The notes: a model not told the origin generated them from the letters alone. Shown: positions 1 to 12,887, counted from the first letter of the stretch. The stretch: DNA of 64,000 nt from Beta vulgaris subsp. vulgaris (GCF_026745355.1 NC_079210.1:16724922-16788921); one strand, 5' to 3'. Translations and numbers: made by a program.

Positions 1-29
1 GAATTCATTCAGGCTCTAGGACATGACGC

Positions 30-1082
30 TCAATCAGGGATATAGCGCTTAAGTTGGAAAATATGGAACACGTCAAGCATCTTCTCGAACTCCATTGGCA
101 ATGCCAATCTATAGGCTACTTTCCCAATTCGCTCTAAAATCTCATATGGGCCTACATACTTAGCACTTAACTTGCCCTTTTTCTCAAATCTCATGACGCC
201 CTTAGTGGGTGATACTTTCAGGAACACCTTATCACCTATGGCGAACTCATCCTCGTGTTGTTTCAAGTCAGCGTAACTCTTTTGCCTATCTTGCGCAGCT
301 TGGATTCTATCCTGAATTAATCTGACATTTTTTACGGTTTCCTCAATTAATTCTGTCCCTAAGACTAAATTTTCACTAAAGTCATTCCAACAAATGGGAC
401 TCCTACATTTCCGTCCATATAACGCCTCAAAAGGTGCCATCTTAATGCTCGTATGATAACTATTATTGTAGGAAAACTCAATCAGATCTAATTGGTCCTC
501 CCAACTACCTTAAAAGTCAATTACACATTCTCTCAACATGTCCTCCATAGTCTGGTTAGTCCTCTCTGTCTGACCATTAGTCACAGGGTGAAAGGTTGTA
601 CTCATTTTCAATGTTGTCCCAAGATTTAATTGGAACTTTTTCCAAAATTTCGAAAGAAACCTAGAATCATAGTCAGAAATGATATCTTTTGGAACTCCAT
701 GTAGTCTCACCACATGCCTAATGTAAGTCTTAACAAGTTGCTTCTTTTTCCATGTCTCCTTAATAGGTATAAACACAGCGGATTTAGTCAATCTATCCAC
801 AATAACCCAAATAGTGTTATTTCCACTCATCGTTTTAGGTAAGGCAGTCACAAAGTCCATAGAAATAGAATCCCTCTTCTATTCAGGAACTTCTAAGGAT
901 TGAACCTTATTCCCCATGGGTCTCTTATGATCTATCTTCACCTTCTGACAGGTTAGGCACTTAGGCACATACTCAACTACCTCTCGCTTCATATTTGGCC
1001 ACCAATAGATAACCTTAAGGTCTTCATACAATTTATCACCCCCAGGGTGCACAAAATATGGAGTATTATGCCCCTCATCCAC
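30..1082 (-). pseudogene. gypsy integrase with C-terminal region
   Basis: The HHCC zinc module (879-1082) has HPGGDKL and CLTCQKVK. The core (510-860) shows the D-D-E catalytic residues in MDFVTALP, SDYDSRF and NGQTERTNQ. The C-terminal part (30-440) begins APFEALYGRKCRSP and ends VFHIFQLKRYIPD. Three frames are needed, with stops between core and C-terminal region near 440-510. Family: chromoviral Ty3/gypsy, inferred from the integrase tail. Confidence 0.87.
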
Positions 1083-1291
1083 AAGACGTCTCTTAAGGTC
1101 AATACACTTCTGTGGTACACACCACCTCCCTTTAAACCTTAGACTCCAATCATCACGAATCTTAAAGTCAGCTTCCTTACCTTGCTTAATTTTCTCCTTG
1201 ATCTTATCTAGATGCTCATCCCAACTTGGCCCTCTTTGATCTCATCAAAAACTGACAAACCCAAAGAAAGAGCGCTAAATTTTGCCTCACT

Positions 1292-2507
1292 TTACCCAGG
1301 ATTTAAGATCTCTAAGCTCAGCCTTTGCATATCTCGGCACAACTCCTCAGGGACTATCAAGGCACTCAAGCTATGACTCGATTTTCTTCTCAAGGCATCA
1401 GCAACCATATTTGCTTTCCCCTCATGATATTGGATATCTAAGTCATAATCCTTACTTAACTCTAGCCATCTTCTTTGCCTCATATACAGGTCTTTTTGGG
1501 TGAAAATGTACTTCAAGTTCTTATGGTCTGTGAGTATCTTACAAGTCGTTCCATAGAGGTAATGTCTCTAAATTTTCAATGCAAACACTATGTCCACTAA
1601 CTCTAGGTCATGGGTAGGGTAATTAGCCTCATAAGGTTTCAAATGACGCGACGCATACGCAATTACCTTCCCATTCTGTTGTAACACACATCCTAGAACA
1701 TTTTTTGAAGCATCACTATATACCTCAAATCCCTTATTCCCATCAGGCAGGGTTAAAACAGGTGCAGAGGTTAAACGATCTTCCAAAATCTGAAAGGCTT
1801 CTTCACACTTTTCACTCCACTCAAATTTTGACCCATTTTTCATCAAGTTGCTCATAAAGCCTCGCTATCTTCGAGAAATCTCTCACAAATATCCTATAAT
1901 AGCCAGCTAGACCTAGGAAACTTCTGATATTAGACACACTCTTTGGGGTTGGCCACTCACTCACAGCTTGAATCTTAGTGGCATCTACTAAGACTCCTTC
2001 CTTGGACACATAGTGACCCAAAAATGCTACTTTCTCCAAAAGGAACTCACACTTAGAGAACTTGGCATATAATTTATTTTTCCTCAATTTCTCCAAAATG
2101 ATCCTCAAGTGCTCATCATGCTCAGCCTCATTCCTCGAATATATTAGTATGTCATCAATGAAAACTACTACAAACTTATCTAGAAACTCATGAAAGATCC
2201 TATTCATTAAATCCATAAATATAGCAGGAGCATTGGTTAACCCAAATGGCATTACAGTGAACTCATAGTGACTATAACGCATTCTAAAGGCAGTCTTAGG
2301 TACATCCTTATCAGCTATTCTCATTTGGTGATATCCTGCACGTAAGTCAATCTTTGAGAAGACACTCGCTCCCTTCAACTGGTCGAATAGGTCATCTATT
2401 CTAGGCAAAGGATATTTGTTTTTGATGGTTACATTATTCAACTCCCTATAATCCATACATAGCCTCATGCTACCATCCTTTTTCTTCACAAAAAACACGG
2501 GAGCTCC
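1292..2507 (-). pseudogene. gypsy reverse transcriptase and RNase H
   Basis: The longest open piece (1821-2498) carries reverse transcriptase motifs in order: [38 protein letters not shown] and the catalytic [13 protein letters not shown], then FLGHYVS. RNase H follows in other frames (1568-1855, with FEVYSDAS, and 1292-1516, with the ADALRRKSS end). One stop or shift near 2500 separates it from the start codon region, and another shift near 1850 separates RT from RNase H. The catalytic Asp pair is preserved, but the reading frame is not. Confidence 0.88.
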
Positions 2508-3420
2508 CTAAGGTGATGCACTAGGCCTAATATAACCTTTATCCAATAGTTCTTGCAGTTGCATTTTCAGCTCACTCATCTCAGGAGGTGTCATTCTATA
2601 GGGTGCCTTAGATATAAGTGCAGTTCCACGAACTAAGTCTATGGTGAACAAAACAGCTCTAGCAGGTGGCATACCTGAAATCTCACTTGGAAACGCATCC
2701 ATAAACTCGTTCACAATTGGAACATGCTAGAGTTTTAATTCAACTTCCTTACTCACATCCTGCACACTATAGAAGAATAACTCACACCCACTTTTCACCA
2801 ACTTCCTCACTTGCATAATAGAAATAACTCCAAACTTCTTGGGTTTCCCAAAACGTCTATAGGAGGTCAATTTTCCTAAAGGGTTTCTTATCCCTACCTT
2901 CTGGATCTCACAATCGATATTGGGCTTGTAAACACTTAACCAGTTCATTCCTAGAATCACATCCAGGTCTCCCAAATTAAATTCTATTAAGTCAGACGGA
3001 AATACACAGCCTCCTATCTTCAAAGGCAGATTTCTAAACAACTTGGTACACCTTATGATTTTTCCGGTTAGAATACTAATAGACAAGTCAATTTCTTCAT
3101 AATCTACTCACCCCAGACTCTTTAGGACAGATGATGATATAAAAGAATAAGTTGCCCCCGAATAAAATAATGTTTTAACAAGGACTGAGTTAATAGAAAA
3201 ATTACCAAAAACTACGTCGACAGATTTCTCAGCCTCCTTTCGACTCATCACGTACATCTTTCCCGCAGGCTTACACTGGTTGGGGTGCTCACTTGAAGGC
3301 TAACTATAGTTCCCTTGATTACACTGATGTCCTCGAGGCTTAGGACCTTGGTTTCCTGACTGGTTGTTACCTGATCTAACCTGATTACCACTCCCCTAGC
3401 TTTTATGTTCCTTACCATGC
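2508..3420 (-). pseudogene. gypsy Gag tail, protease and start of RT region
   Basis: The stretch encodes a Gln/Asn/Gly-rich Gag tail, then an aspartic protease whose active site reads FYSGATYSFIS, with Tyr in place of the catalytic Asp of the usual DSGA. The protease flap region with DVILGMNWL follows (about 2930-2960). The next frame (2508-2714) holds the linker with [13 protein letters not shown], which leads into reverse transcriptase. Stops break the Gag part, for example after HGKEHKS. Loss of the protease Asp alone would inactivate polyprotein processing. Confidence 0.8.
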
Positions 3421-3535
3421 TTAGAGTAGGACTCGTACGTACTCCCTATGACCCTTCTTTTGGCAGTAGTTACTAATCACTAGCTCTCCCTTATAGTCTT
3501 TCCCAGGATGGCAACGAAGAGTTTCCTAAATTCTT

Positions 3536-5038
3536 GCTTTGAGATGAAGGATTTAGGATGTTATTCTTGGAATAAAGATTACTAGAACTTCATATGGGAT
3601 ATCTTTAAATCATTCTCATTATATTGAGAAAATATTAAAGAAGTTTGATCAATTTGATTGTGTTCCTTTGAAAACCACATATGATTCTAAATTCATTTGA
3701 AAAAGAAAAAGATGAAGTATATCACAAGAACAATATGCAAAAATAATTGGTAGTGTAATGTTCTTGATGAATTATACTATACCTGATATAGCTTATGCTG
3801 TTAGTAGATTGAGCATGTATACTCACAATCCTAATCGGAAGCACTGGGTTCCCTTGATTAGATTGTTGAAGTATCTAAATGGCACTACCAATTGGGGTCT
3901 ACATTATCAAAGGAGACTGTAACAGCCCGCACTTCCGAGCTGTTAGCTAATCATACTTACCATTCATTAAACTCAATTAACACTTAATAACCTAAAATTA
4001 ACTATTTACTCGCAGCGGAAACAAAACCTTTTTACACGATCCTGGACCTGTGGGTCAAGGCCCACAACACATCATCCTCAAAACCAATACCTGATTTTAT
4101 AATACTTTACTCGATTCCCAAGACAATACAATACTTAAACATCATATAAGAACTTAATATTCAACAATTATATATTCTAAATCTAACTTCGAATCTAATT
4201 TAATTTCCATCTCTTAACTGAAAACTTTTTCTCTTGATTCATCCAGAAATCCGAACATACACCTGCAAATTATAGAGGAAAAATACAAAACAAAAACAAA
4301 AACTAAAATGAGCGAAAAACTCAGTAACTTTACTTCAGCCCGTCAGAACGGTTTTGGTTCGTAAACATTTTTCATATCAGAAACAAACTTGGTAATTGTT
4401 CGGAAATAATTCATCTTTTAAATGCATCGCTGGCATAGCTTAATCACATTACATAAATCGCTGGCAAGTACAGGCTTATAACATAACTTAACATAATATT
4501 CGACCTTATCTAGTCTTAACTCATATACGAATCATTTTACTCCACCTGTACCTTGCCCACTATTCATCTCAGTTCATAACTAAGCCAGCTAAAACCATTT
4601 CGAAAACATTTTCTCATTATCATACTCAAATCACATTTCTAGAATACTTCATAGTTTCCGAACAATTCCAATAACATAACCAAAATATTGTTCTTTCATA
4701 ACCATCAAATATCAATTCACAATTAACTTATAGATATGCATCTATAACCATGGCCATGACTATAAGCAATGTATGATATTGAAAACACAATATAACATGG
4801 GCATGTAAATTCAGTTTGCTGAACATAAAGGTTACCTCAACCACAACTAATTCTCAATTAATAACTTCCAAGATCATAGATACTCGATCATCGACTCTGG
4901 CTTGAACTCCACAATAATTCACCTCAACAACAATAATTATCATTAGAATAGTGAATACACCTTATGGCTTAATTAGAAACCCATAACTTATTCGATTAAT
5001 ATTTTTATAACACTTCCATATACTACTAATTGAACACC

Positions 5039-5071
<33 letters not shown>

Positions 5072-6424
5072 GATCACTTTAATTTAGACACCAACTAGTC
5101 AAATTGCAATGTAAATTCTAAAAACCTTCATGACAGATCATTTCCTAAAGCAATAAAGTACTTCTTGAACCAATTTGCCCACATGAGAGTAAACCAATCA
5201 AAGAAAAACGTATTTCTGTAAACAAGATCATCAATTTACTCTTATAAAACTCACTTGAATCCATTGAAAAGAAATACAGTAAGTTAATTATTTGGAACAT
5301 GACTTCTTCTTAAAATATGATCTAGTAACTAACTTAATCAAAATCAGAACTTTGAATTGGAAAGCTTTAAAATAAACTATCTCTCTGTACTAATCAAGGA
5401 ATAAAGATTCAATTTTTAGAACATAGTTTTCTATTCATAACCACTTGAACTTGATACATAAAGAAAGAAAGAAAGAGAAGCTGAACTAAAACCTGCACCA
5501 ATTGGGTTTATGTGAATCAGGATTCTGAAGAATGAGAAAAACACCAACAATAATACCAAGAAGCAGCGTCCACAACCAACATCACAACACGGCCGACCAC
5601 AACAGCAACACACCAGGACAACGATGACAACTCGCCGGCAACGAGCACTGAAAACAGTAACAGCATCGACAGAACAGAAGGAAAAAGAAAGAAGGGTAGC
5701 AGCCCAGTTGATGGTAGTGGCAGCGCCACAGCACCAGCAGAACGCCGACAAAGGCCTACCGACGGAGAATGAGCACAGCAATAGAATTTGAGAGGAGAAC
5801 AACTCTTTGAGAAAGAAAATGTAAGAATGAAAACTGAGAATTGGGGTTTTCTTTAAAGTTTCTAGTGCTGAATCAAAAGAATTTTTGAGATGGATTTGCT
5901 AGTTATAAACTTAAGCATCAGATTAAGTATTGGAAATTTGACAACTCAAGTATTTGAGTTTTGTTGTCCTCATTTTGTTTGGACACGATGACAGAGATCA
6001 AAGGAGAGAGAAGAGTTTATTTGAATCTTTGTATATTTTTGACACCTAACTAAGTTGAGGAAGAGTACCATTTTTTTTTTTTTTTACTCAAAATACCAAT
6101 CCTAAATCATATAAGCAAATACCATATAAAAGATAGTTTTCCTTTTGTCTTAAAACACTAAATTCCTTTAAGAAAATCCCGTCAACTTATACCAAAATAT
6201 CGTAATTCATTTAAGATAAATAATTAGCCCTTAATTAAATCTGCTTAAAATACACGGGCTATTACAGAGACCATGTATTCTTGAAGGATTTTGTGATGCT
6301 AATTGGGTGTCAGATAATGATGAGATTCAATCTACTAGCGGTTATGGTTTCACTCTTGCTAGAGGAGCTACATCATGAAAATCATCAAAACAAACATGTA
6401 TTGCCAAATCTACAATGAAAATGT
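3536..6424 (+). pseudogene. copia RT/RNase H remnant split by an LTR insertion
   Basis: Translated in patched frames, 3536-3917 gives the end of a Ty1/copia reverse transcriptase: MKDLG, an LGI-type stretch, HYIEKILKKF, then IIGSVMFL, PDIAYAVSRLSMY and LLKYLNGT. The frame resumes at 6267 with GFCDANWVSDNDE, GYGFTLARGA and KSSKQTCIAKSTM, the copia RNase H core. The 2349-bp gap is the element at 3918-6266. The coding sequence dies near 6424. This remnant is in the opposite orientation to the gypsy element on its left, so two unrelated elements abut at about 3535. Confidence 0.82.
3918..6266. mobile_element. LTR-type insertion (probable solo LTR), 5-bp TSD
   Basis: The insert begins TGTAACAGCCCG and ends CGGGCTATTACA, so it has TG...CA ends and near-perfect 12-bp inverted termini. 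It is flanked by the direct repeat GAGAC (3913-3917 and 6267-6271). Removing it restores the copia reading frame around it. There is no gag-pol coding and no internal PBS or polypurine tract that I can see, which suggests a long solo LTR, possibly of a gypsy family. On the - strand the start (TGTAATAGCCCG) and the later pyrimidine-rich, codon-like stretch (5460-5800) look more like U3 to R/U5, so - orientation is likely. It contains a (TA)13 tract at 5041-5066 and a T run near 6070. Confidence 0.75.
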
Positions 6425-7142
6425 AGGGGTTTGTAACAGTACAAACTTGATTAACTTACCTATGTAAATGTAAGGGTCACGCCCAATTCCCTATGAGAGT
6501 CCAAGGCTTAGGCTCTCTAGAGCATTCATGACAATCCAGGTCAATTGTGGGGCACCTATATTATATTTGCGAGAACGTCTCTTGATTTTAAAAAGGTTGA
6601 GTGAGCAATTATGCTTTGCTAACTTCGTGAAAGGTTCAAAGAGAAATCTACCTCTTACGACAGTAAGACTTATTTGTATGCACTGAGTGTCAATTAAAGT
6701 CCATAAAACATTGATACTTCAAAACTCATTATCTATTGCCCAGATCATCTGTTTTCAGCCTTGATTCTTTCTGTTTTCTTCTTTTGAATCATGTGGGAGA
6801 TTGTTGGAGTTTAAAGAAGTTTTTTAAGAAACTCAAAAGTTTGCTTCAAAAGAATGTGAAGAGTCTCTTGTCCCACATTGAAAGAATAAAAGAAAGTATA
6901 AAGGTTTATAACCATTACTCTTCCTCTACCCTTTGAGTCGTGTAGCAAAGAGACTTTCAATGGGTATGTGGTGAGTGGAGTTACCACACGCGCGTGCCTG
7001 CCCAGACTGGGCCAGGGCCATGGGCCATGGGGAATAAACTTAACTTAACTAAACATCTGGGTCAACATTCTGTCAAATTTATGACCGTTTTAAGCCAGTA
7101 TTAAGTTATCGTTTCTCCCTTAATGTGTCGTTATTCCTAATT

Positions 7143-7335
7143 GGGAAGTTCTACATGGCGGCCTTCTATTTTGAGTTTTTCTACTTGGTGGTAGGCCAAA
7201 AAAAATTTTACATCAAGTGACCTTCAACTTTAACTAATTGTATTCAGTGACCTTAATTAACTTAAAACCTAGCTAATCATAATTTTAAGTAAATTTACTA
7301 ACTTACCCTCTAGTTAATTATCCTAAAACCCAAAA
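7143..7335 (+). repeat. MULE left terminal inverted repeat
   Basis: About 190 bp that pair with 21060-21251 read on the opposite strand, at roughly 70-80 percent identity by eye, including the outermost GG(G/A)AA(G/A)TTCTACATGG. The divergence between the two ends suggests an old element. Confidence 0.85.
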
Positions 7336-8940
7336 AAAAAACCCTCTCCTATTGATTAAAAATCACGTTTTCATTCTCAAACTGAAAACTCTCTCTCTCC
7401 TCCACTCTTCTCCCTACCAATCCATCCTCTACCTAAAAATCACGTTTGATGGCTTGCAGCATGATCGTGTTTGAAGAGATTGGAATTATTATCCGTAATT
7501 TATCTAATTGAACAATTAAAAAAGAATCCCCAAATTTAACCTAGAATTTCCAATTCTCACATAACAACGTCTTCCACAAAAACTGTGTTTTATGATTGAG
7601 TCGAAGGTGAAGGGAAATGGAAAAGGTGAAGAGAAATTGGGCCGATTCTTCCACAAAAATCGTGCTTTTCAGGTTCTGAATTTCATTTTTTTTCACTCAT
7701 TTCAGCTATATTTTTAGTATCATAATCATTTAGGTGAATGTAAGTGTTTATTTTTTTTAAACTGTCATTTTGTTTTTGGCTGATAAAATGGATGATTGTT
7801 TGGATTTGGAATGTGGTCTGAATTAACAATATGGATGATTGTTTGGATTTGGAATCATTTAGGTAGATGTAAGTGTTGTGTAGGAAGTGGCGCAAAGAAA
7901 GACAACCCAAGAAGAAAAAAGAAAGAAGCAAAAGATTTTAGGGACAGAGGAAATACAGAAGCAATCATATGCAAAAAGATTTCAAGCTCAGTAGACAAGC
8001 ACAGTGCTCAACTAATTTTTATTCTTAGATTCATCACACAATCTGCACAGAAAAATATGCATAGATTCTTTTGATGTAATTTCTGCATGTAGATTGATGA
8101 TATTCCATAAATCTTCCATTATTCTATATACAGATTCCAATTAAAACTTTTCAAAAGCTACTTAAGTTTGAAAACAAGCTCAAGCTCTTCTGAATTATGA
8201 TTACATGAACAGGTCTCGAACAAAGAAATTAGCAGTAACCTAAAATTCTCCTAAATTTGAGCTCTATCCAAATTATATGAATGAGTATGTAAACTACGTG
8301 GCTCATTTAGACTTCTTTGAACGTTCAGAACTCTCATTACTCTAACTGCAAGACAGCCACAAAATAAAAAGATTTCCTTGATTGCCATACACTTACCCAA
8401 ATGTTAACTAATGATAGGTTCTGACTAAACTTTTTAATAGCTTGAGCAAGTATACATGGAAGGAACTCAATCAAATATCAGCCCTTCCTCAATGGTGCCA
8501 GGAACTGAAAGAGTCAGAATGAGGATAATTCTAGATTCATAGCCTAACTATTTGGTGCACGTACATAGGAAACTTGTAAAAACCCCAGATCAATCAGCAA
8601 TCACTAGTTCACATGTGTTAAACTCTCGTTCTTCTAAATGCAATTTACTAAAACTCACATGTTCAATCTGCCAACTCGCAAATGTCACTTCCTAAACTTC
8701 AATGAAATAAAAGGCCATCCCAATCGAAACAATGACAGAATTAAAGAATAATATAACGTCCAAGAAATATCTGATATGGAAACAAGGTTGTGTCTCTGTA
8801 CGCGTATCTTTGTCGGGTTGTGTCGACACCGGTACGCCGAAGATTTTATTGTGTTCGAGTATCTTAGTTTATGGCATTGAATTGGTTGATATGGAGCTAA
8901 CCACTGGAAATGGTTCCTTAGTGCCTCAAGGATAACATGT
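7336..8940. other. MULE left arm, no gene recognised
   Basis: AT-rich sequence inside the MULE. A short direct repeat (GGATGATTGTTTGGATTTGGA at about 7788 and 7831) is visible. Open frames here are short, overlap on both strands and match nothing I know. It may contain captured sequence, but I cannot name a source. Confidence 0.4.
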
Positions 8941-8952
8941 TTTCTGTATCTT

Positions 8953-9488
8953 GCATAGTTGCATGATTTTGTAAATGCAAAGAGACTTGTCGAGAGGGTG
9001 TGCACCGTGGAAAAGGAAAACAAGATGTTGAAAGATATACTGGTTTTAAGTGATGGTGAACTTCAGTCATGGAGAATCAAATATGGGCAAATGGCTTCTA
9101 GAGTAGCTGAGCTTAAAGTGCAGCTCAATGAGCTTTCAGAAGCAGAAAACTATATGCAGTTGGCTATCTCTGGTCTCGGCCTCAGTAATTACGACACTTT
9201 CGTGATTCTGAATCATGGGCTAATGCTTTACTAGAAGAACTTGAACAGTTCAGACAAGACAAAATCAAGAATGAACCAGAAACGGAAAAGTATGCTATAG
9301 TAACCACAGGCATAGAAAATTCAGGGAACCAGTTACAACAAACCAGTAAAGAACTTGTTCCAATATCAGTAGATAATAAGAGCTGTAAGGAAGAGTTTCT
9401 TAGACCAGGGGTTGTTTATATATGCCTATTAGCTCAATATGGGAGAGCATTGGCAACACGCAAAGATGTAGGTTCAACTCCTACATAG
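8953..9488 (+). pseudogene. coiled-coil reading frame in MULE left arm, frameshifted
   Basis: An open stretch at 8959-9234 encodes a highly charged heptad-like protein: VEKENKMLKDIL, then VAELKVQLNELSEAENYM. Near 9200 a frame change lets the reading continue as SWANALLEELEQFRQDKIKNE, up to a stop at about 9486 inside the tRNA-like sequence. About 175 codons are recoverable in total. The AG just before TTGCATGATTTTG could be a splice acceptor. It is convergent with the transposase on the other strand. I do not recognise the family. It may be a captured host fragment or a second MULE gene. The coiled-coil reading is from residue pattern only. Confidence 0.45.
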
Positions 9489-9491
9489 GCA
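9423..9491 (+). ncRNA. tRNA-like sequence, probably a tRNA pseudogene
   Basis: The 69-nt stretch folds as a partial cloverleaf. The 7-bp acceptor stem is TGCCTAT/ATAGGCA. A 4-bp D stem GCTC/GAGC follows TA at positions 8-9. The 5-bp T stem GTAGG/CCTAC encloses TTCAACT. The anticodon arm is about 4 nt too short and pairs poorly; its AACACGCAAA resembles a tRNA-Val(AAC) arm, a weak hint. A real cytosolic tRNA gene is unlikely because of this defect. The A-box (TAGCTCAATATGGGAGA) and B-box (GGTTCAACTCC) are good enough to consider Pol III transcription. Confidence 0.5.
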
Positions 9492-9921
9492 AATTTCAAG
9501 CATGACTATAATCTAATCATCTCGTAGACAAGATACAGACTAACAACACATCACCACCAGCAGCCAAAATTCTTCAATTTGCTACATCCACAGATTCAAA
9601 ATTGAAACTGGTGAACTAAACCAATATGTGGGTGCAAACAAAAAGAGCAGCAACTTCAACTCATCAGATTAAGTCACCATTTGATAGAGCTAATGTGGTT
9701 TTTCTTCACTCATACCTGCTTCCTTCCAGACTTACAAACGCAATTACAAAACAAATCATGTCCCTAAATATAACAACTAAAATATCTTGCCTGAAACACC
9801 CTAAATAGAACAACTAAAATATACCAAATTAATTCATCATTCATCGACAACTAAAGACCCACATTATTTCCAAGAACATAAAAGTTAATCATTCATCATT
9901 CTAATTTAATATTAGCAACTA

Positions 9922-12887
9922 CTAGTTAAGTCTTGTTGATTTTCTCACTAGTTGTGATGATGATGCTTGTTGTTTCTTCTTGCTCCTAGTGTTTGTTCCT
10001 TGTGATTGCACTGGTTCAGGGGTAGGTTGAGTTGCAGATTGTACCACCTTCTTCTTCTTAGTACCAGATGTGGACGCATATCCCTGTGAAGCAATCCTCT
10101 TTTTCTCCTTGGCAGTAAATCATCCTTTGCATGTCAACCTGTTGTGACCAAACTCATGACAGTTGGTGCATCTAATAGTTGTGGACCTTTTTCCCTTTTC
10201 TTCCTCACCAATTTCCCTTCTCCTGTTTCTTGGGGGCCTATCTACACCCCTTCTCAATGTTGGTGGCAAAATCTTTGGCTGGTCAATCTCTGGCCAATTA
10301 TCTTGATCTGGAATTGACTTAATGGTCTGACCATAAGTCTGCTTGTAGACTCCCCCATAGTACCAGGTGCTAGTGTACATGTATGGATCTTCTTTAGCAT
10401 ATAATAATGCTCTTATTGCATGCTTACAAGGCAAGCCTGATATTTGCCACAAACCACAAATGCAAGTTCTCTTGTTCAAACTCACTGGCAACATGGACTT
10501 CCCATCTCTGATCTCAAACTCCCCTGGACCACTCTCATATGCTTTGCACATTCTTGAGTCTAACACAAACTTCTGGATTCTTCTAACTATGTTAGGGCAA
10601 GGTTCATTGTCGTTCCAATTGGCACAAGCTTGTCTTCTTTTAGACATTCTAACCATACACACCCTCCTAATACATACACATAAAAACACAAAATTGTTAT
10701 GCGTAAAATAAACACACACACAGACACACATAAATCAAGGTAAACAATTGAATACCACTACCTTCTAACAAAGTCAATACAGGTCTTGCTCTATCAACTC
10801 CTAGAGTAGCATTAAAACTCTCCACGAAGTTGGTCTTGTTCTCTTCAGAGCATATATTGGGATCAAACTGGTGTCGAGACCACCTTGCTTGATCTCCAAT
10901 TTTAGACAACCACACCAAAGCTAAGGGATTAGTCCTTTGTATTTGTTCCATGGCTTTCTTGAAGGTAAATGGACTTGTTGCACTACAAGCCTTCCAAAAA
11001 AGTGCGTACATGAGGGGCCCAGGGAATGCACCCTTCCAGTTCTTAGCAAGATGTTTGCAACAGTATCGCCTCCCTGTTGTAGGCCATAAAGCAGTAACGG
11101 CAGCATCAATTCCCTACATTGAACAATTGTTACAAGCAAAGGAAACATATTAGTTAAATAGAAATGCAACTGTTATGATCAAATGCCAAATTAATAGCAT
11201 AATAAAGTGAATACCTTTTGTCTATCAGATATAATGCACCACTCATCCCCATCACCCCTTTTGCAAGATTGCAGTACTCTCTTCAAATGCCAAACAAAGA
11301 ATCTCCAACTCTCCTCATCTTCAGCATTGACTATGGCCCAAGCAAAAGGGAAAAGCTCATTATTGGCATCAATGGCAACTACAGATAGCAAGACTCCCCC
11401 GAAGTTACCCTTCAAATGAGCTCCATCCACTCCAACCAAGCTCCTACACCCTGTAGCCAATCCATCAATTGCTCCCTTGAAGCTAATGAATAATACTAGA
11501 GAATATTAGACCCCTATGTGGCCCTTGTCTAGTTTTCCATGCACAGTTGGCTATGGAACCAGGGTTTGTGCTCCTAACCACCTCATAGTACTTGGGCAAC
11601 CAAGCATAAGACTCATCATGGCCACCATTCATTTCCCTCAAAGCCACAGTTCTCATCTTGTAGAGTGTGCTAGTAGCCATTTGAACTGCATACCTCTACC
11701 AAATAAGCCCATTCAAAGTCCTCCCAGGAATGTCATTATTTGCCCTAATGTTATCCATTAACTTCTCAGCTGCCCAAGCCACATTGACCAATTGATTCCT
11801 ATCATCTAAGCCCCTGCAGGTGTGCTCACAGTTCTTGATACTCTTGATGGCCCAAGTCTTACCATCAGGGAGTATGCTACTATGCAGCCTCCAATAGTAG
11901 TTGAAGTCCTGACAAGTTACAGTTAATCTCCTAGGTGTTGACCTCTCAACAACTATCCCAAACGCACATTGAATGCAGTAGTCCCTCAATACCCCCTTAA
12001 AATGTTGTTTGTCACTAAACAACATCCAAGGTTTCAACACAATGTTGCCCCATTCTTCATCCCCTCTAAAATACTCTCCATTCTCGTAAATTCTCTTCAA
12101 GTATGACTCATCATTGTCCACATCATTTTGCCAGAATTCATCTTCATTCGGATCATAGCTATCATCAATTCTTATATGTTCATCATCACCATAATTCTCC
12201 TCATCATCTGTCTCTAGAGAGTCATGCTCATAATCATCTAAAGGGTCTCCTTTTCCTTTGTTCATATTCCTACCACCATCAGTCATCACCAAGTTTGATC
12301 ATCATTATCATTTTCCAAATCTTCTAAACTTTTTGCTTCATGGGGTTCTGTGAGGTGAGGAGTAGGTTGGATGACAATTCCTTTCCTAATAGCTGTCGTT
12401 TTAGGTATCTTTTTCAAAAAAATGGTTGAAGTATTGGACTTATTTGACTGTGGAGGGATGATAGGTCGAAGGATAGGTGGCGCATTTGAGAAAGATGTTA
12501 TTTGAGATATCACACGTGGTTCTGATTGACCAACATTTTGTCTTGTACTGGTTTTCTTATTCCTCCAAGGTTGAAGTTTCTTTGGGTTTTTGCTCAAAGC
12601 TTTTTTTAGTTTAGGGTGTTCATCCAAGTAATTTTGGATATCTTCCCAAGTTTCATCAGTGGCATGGTTTATCCTGTCCATATCATCATTGTTCACAATA
12701 GGCAAGGGATTAGAGGAAGGAATTGGATCAGGGGAAGGAACTGGATTACTATGATCAGTGTTTGTTGCCCCGAAGACATTCTTACCCTTTCCTAACCCCT
12801 GATCAAACTTCAATTTCCTAGCAGCTTGAACACAATCACTTAGCTTATCTAGGTAATCAACATATATATATATATATATATAATATA

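Larger units (their letters stand above)
1..3535 (-). mobile_element. Ty3/gypsy retrotransposon, decayed, truncated by window start
   Basis: On the - strand the order is Gag tail, protease, reverse transcriptase, RNase H, integrase and integrase C-terminal region, which is the Ty3/gypsy gene order. The integrase tail has the GPYEILERIGKVAYRLALP-type module typical of chromoviruses of the Tekay/Del kind. After a stop near position 28, a shifted frame still reads HVLEPE, matching the usual linker to a chromodomain that lies outside the window. No LTR is visible in the window. The element breaks off near 3535, where + strand copia sequence begins. It is broken into many frames and is not functional. 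Confidence 0.9.

Noticed and set aside
1..3535. Integrated plant pararetrovirus, because of the RT and protease
   Set aside because: Integrase with HHCC and D-D-E residues follows RNase H, which marks a Ty3/gypsy retrotransposon.
5431..5802. 123-codon - strand frame rich in Cys, Val and Ser
   Set aside because: Low complexity, two overlapping frames of similar type, inside an LTR-like insert; no family recognised.
9423..9491. Functional tRNA gene
   Set aside because: The anticodon arm is about 4 nt short and mispaired, and it is inside a transposon; reported only as tRNA-like.
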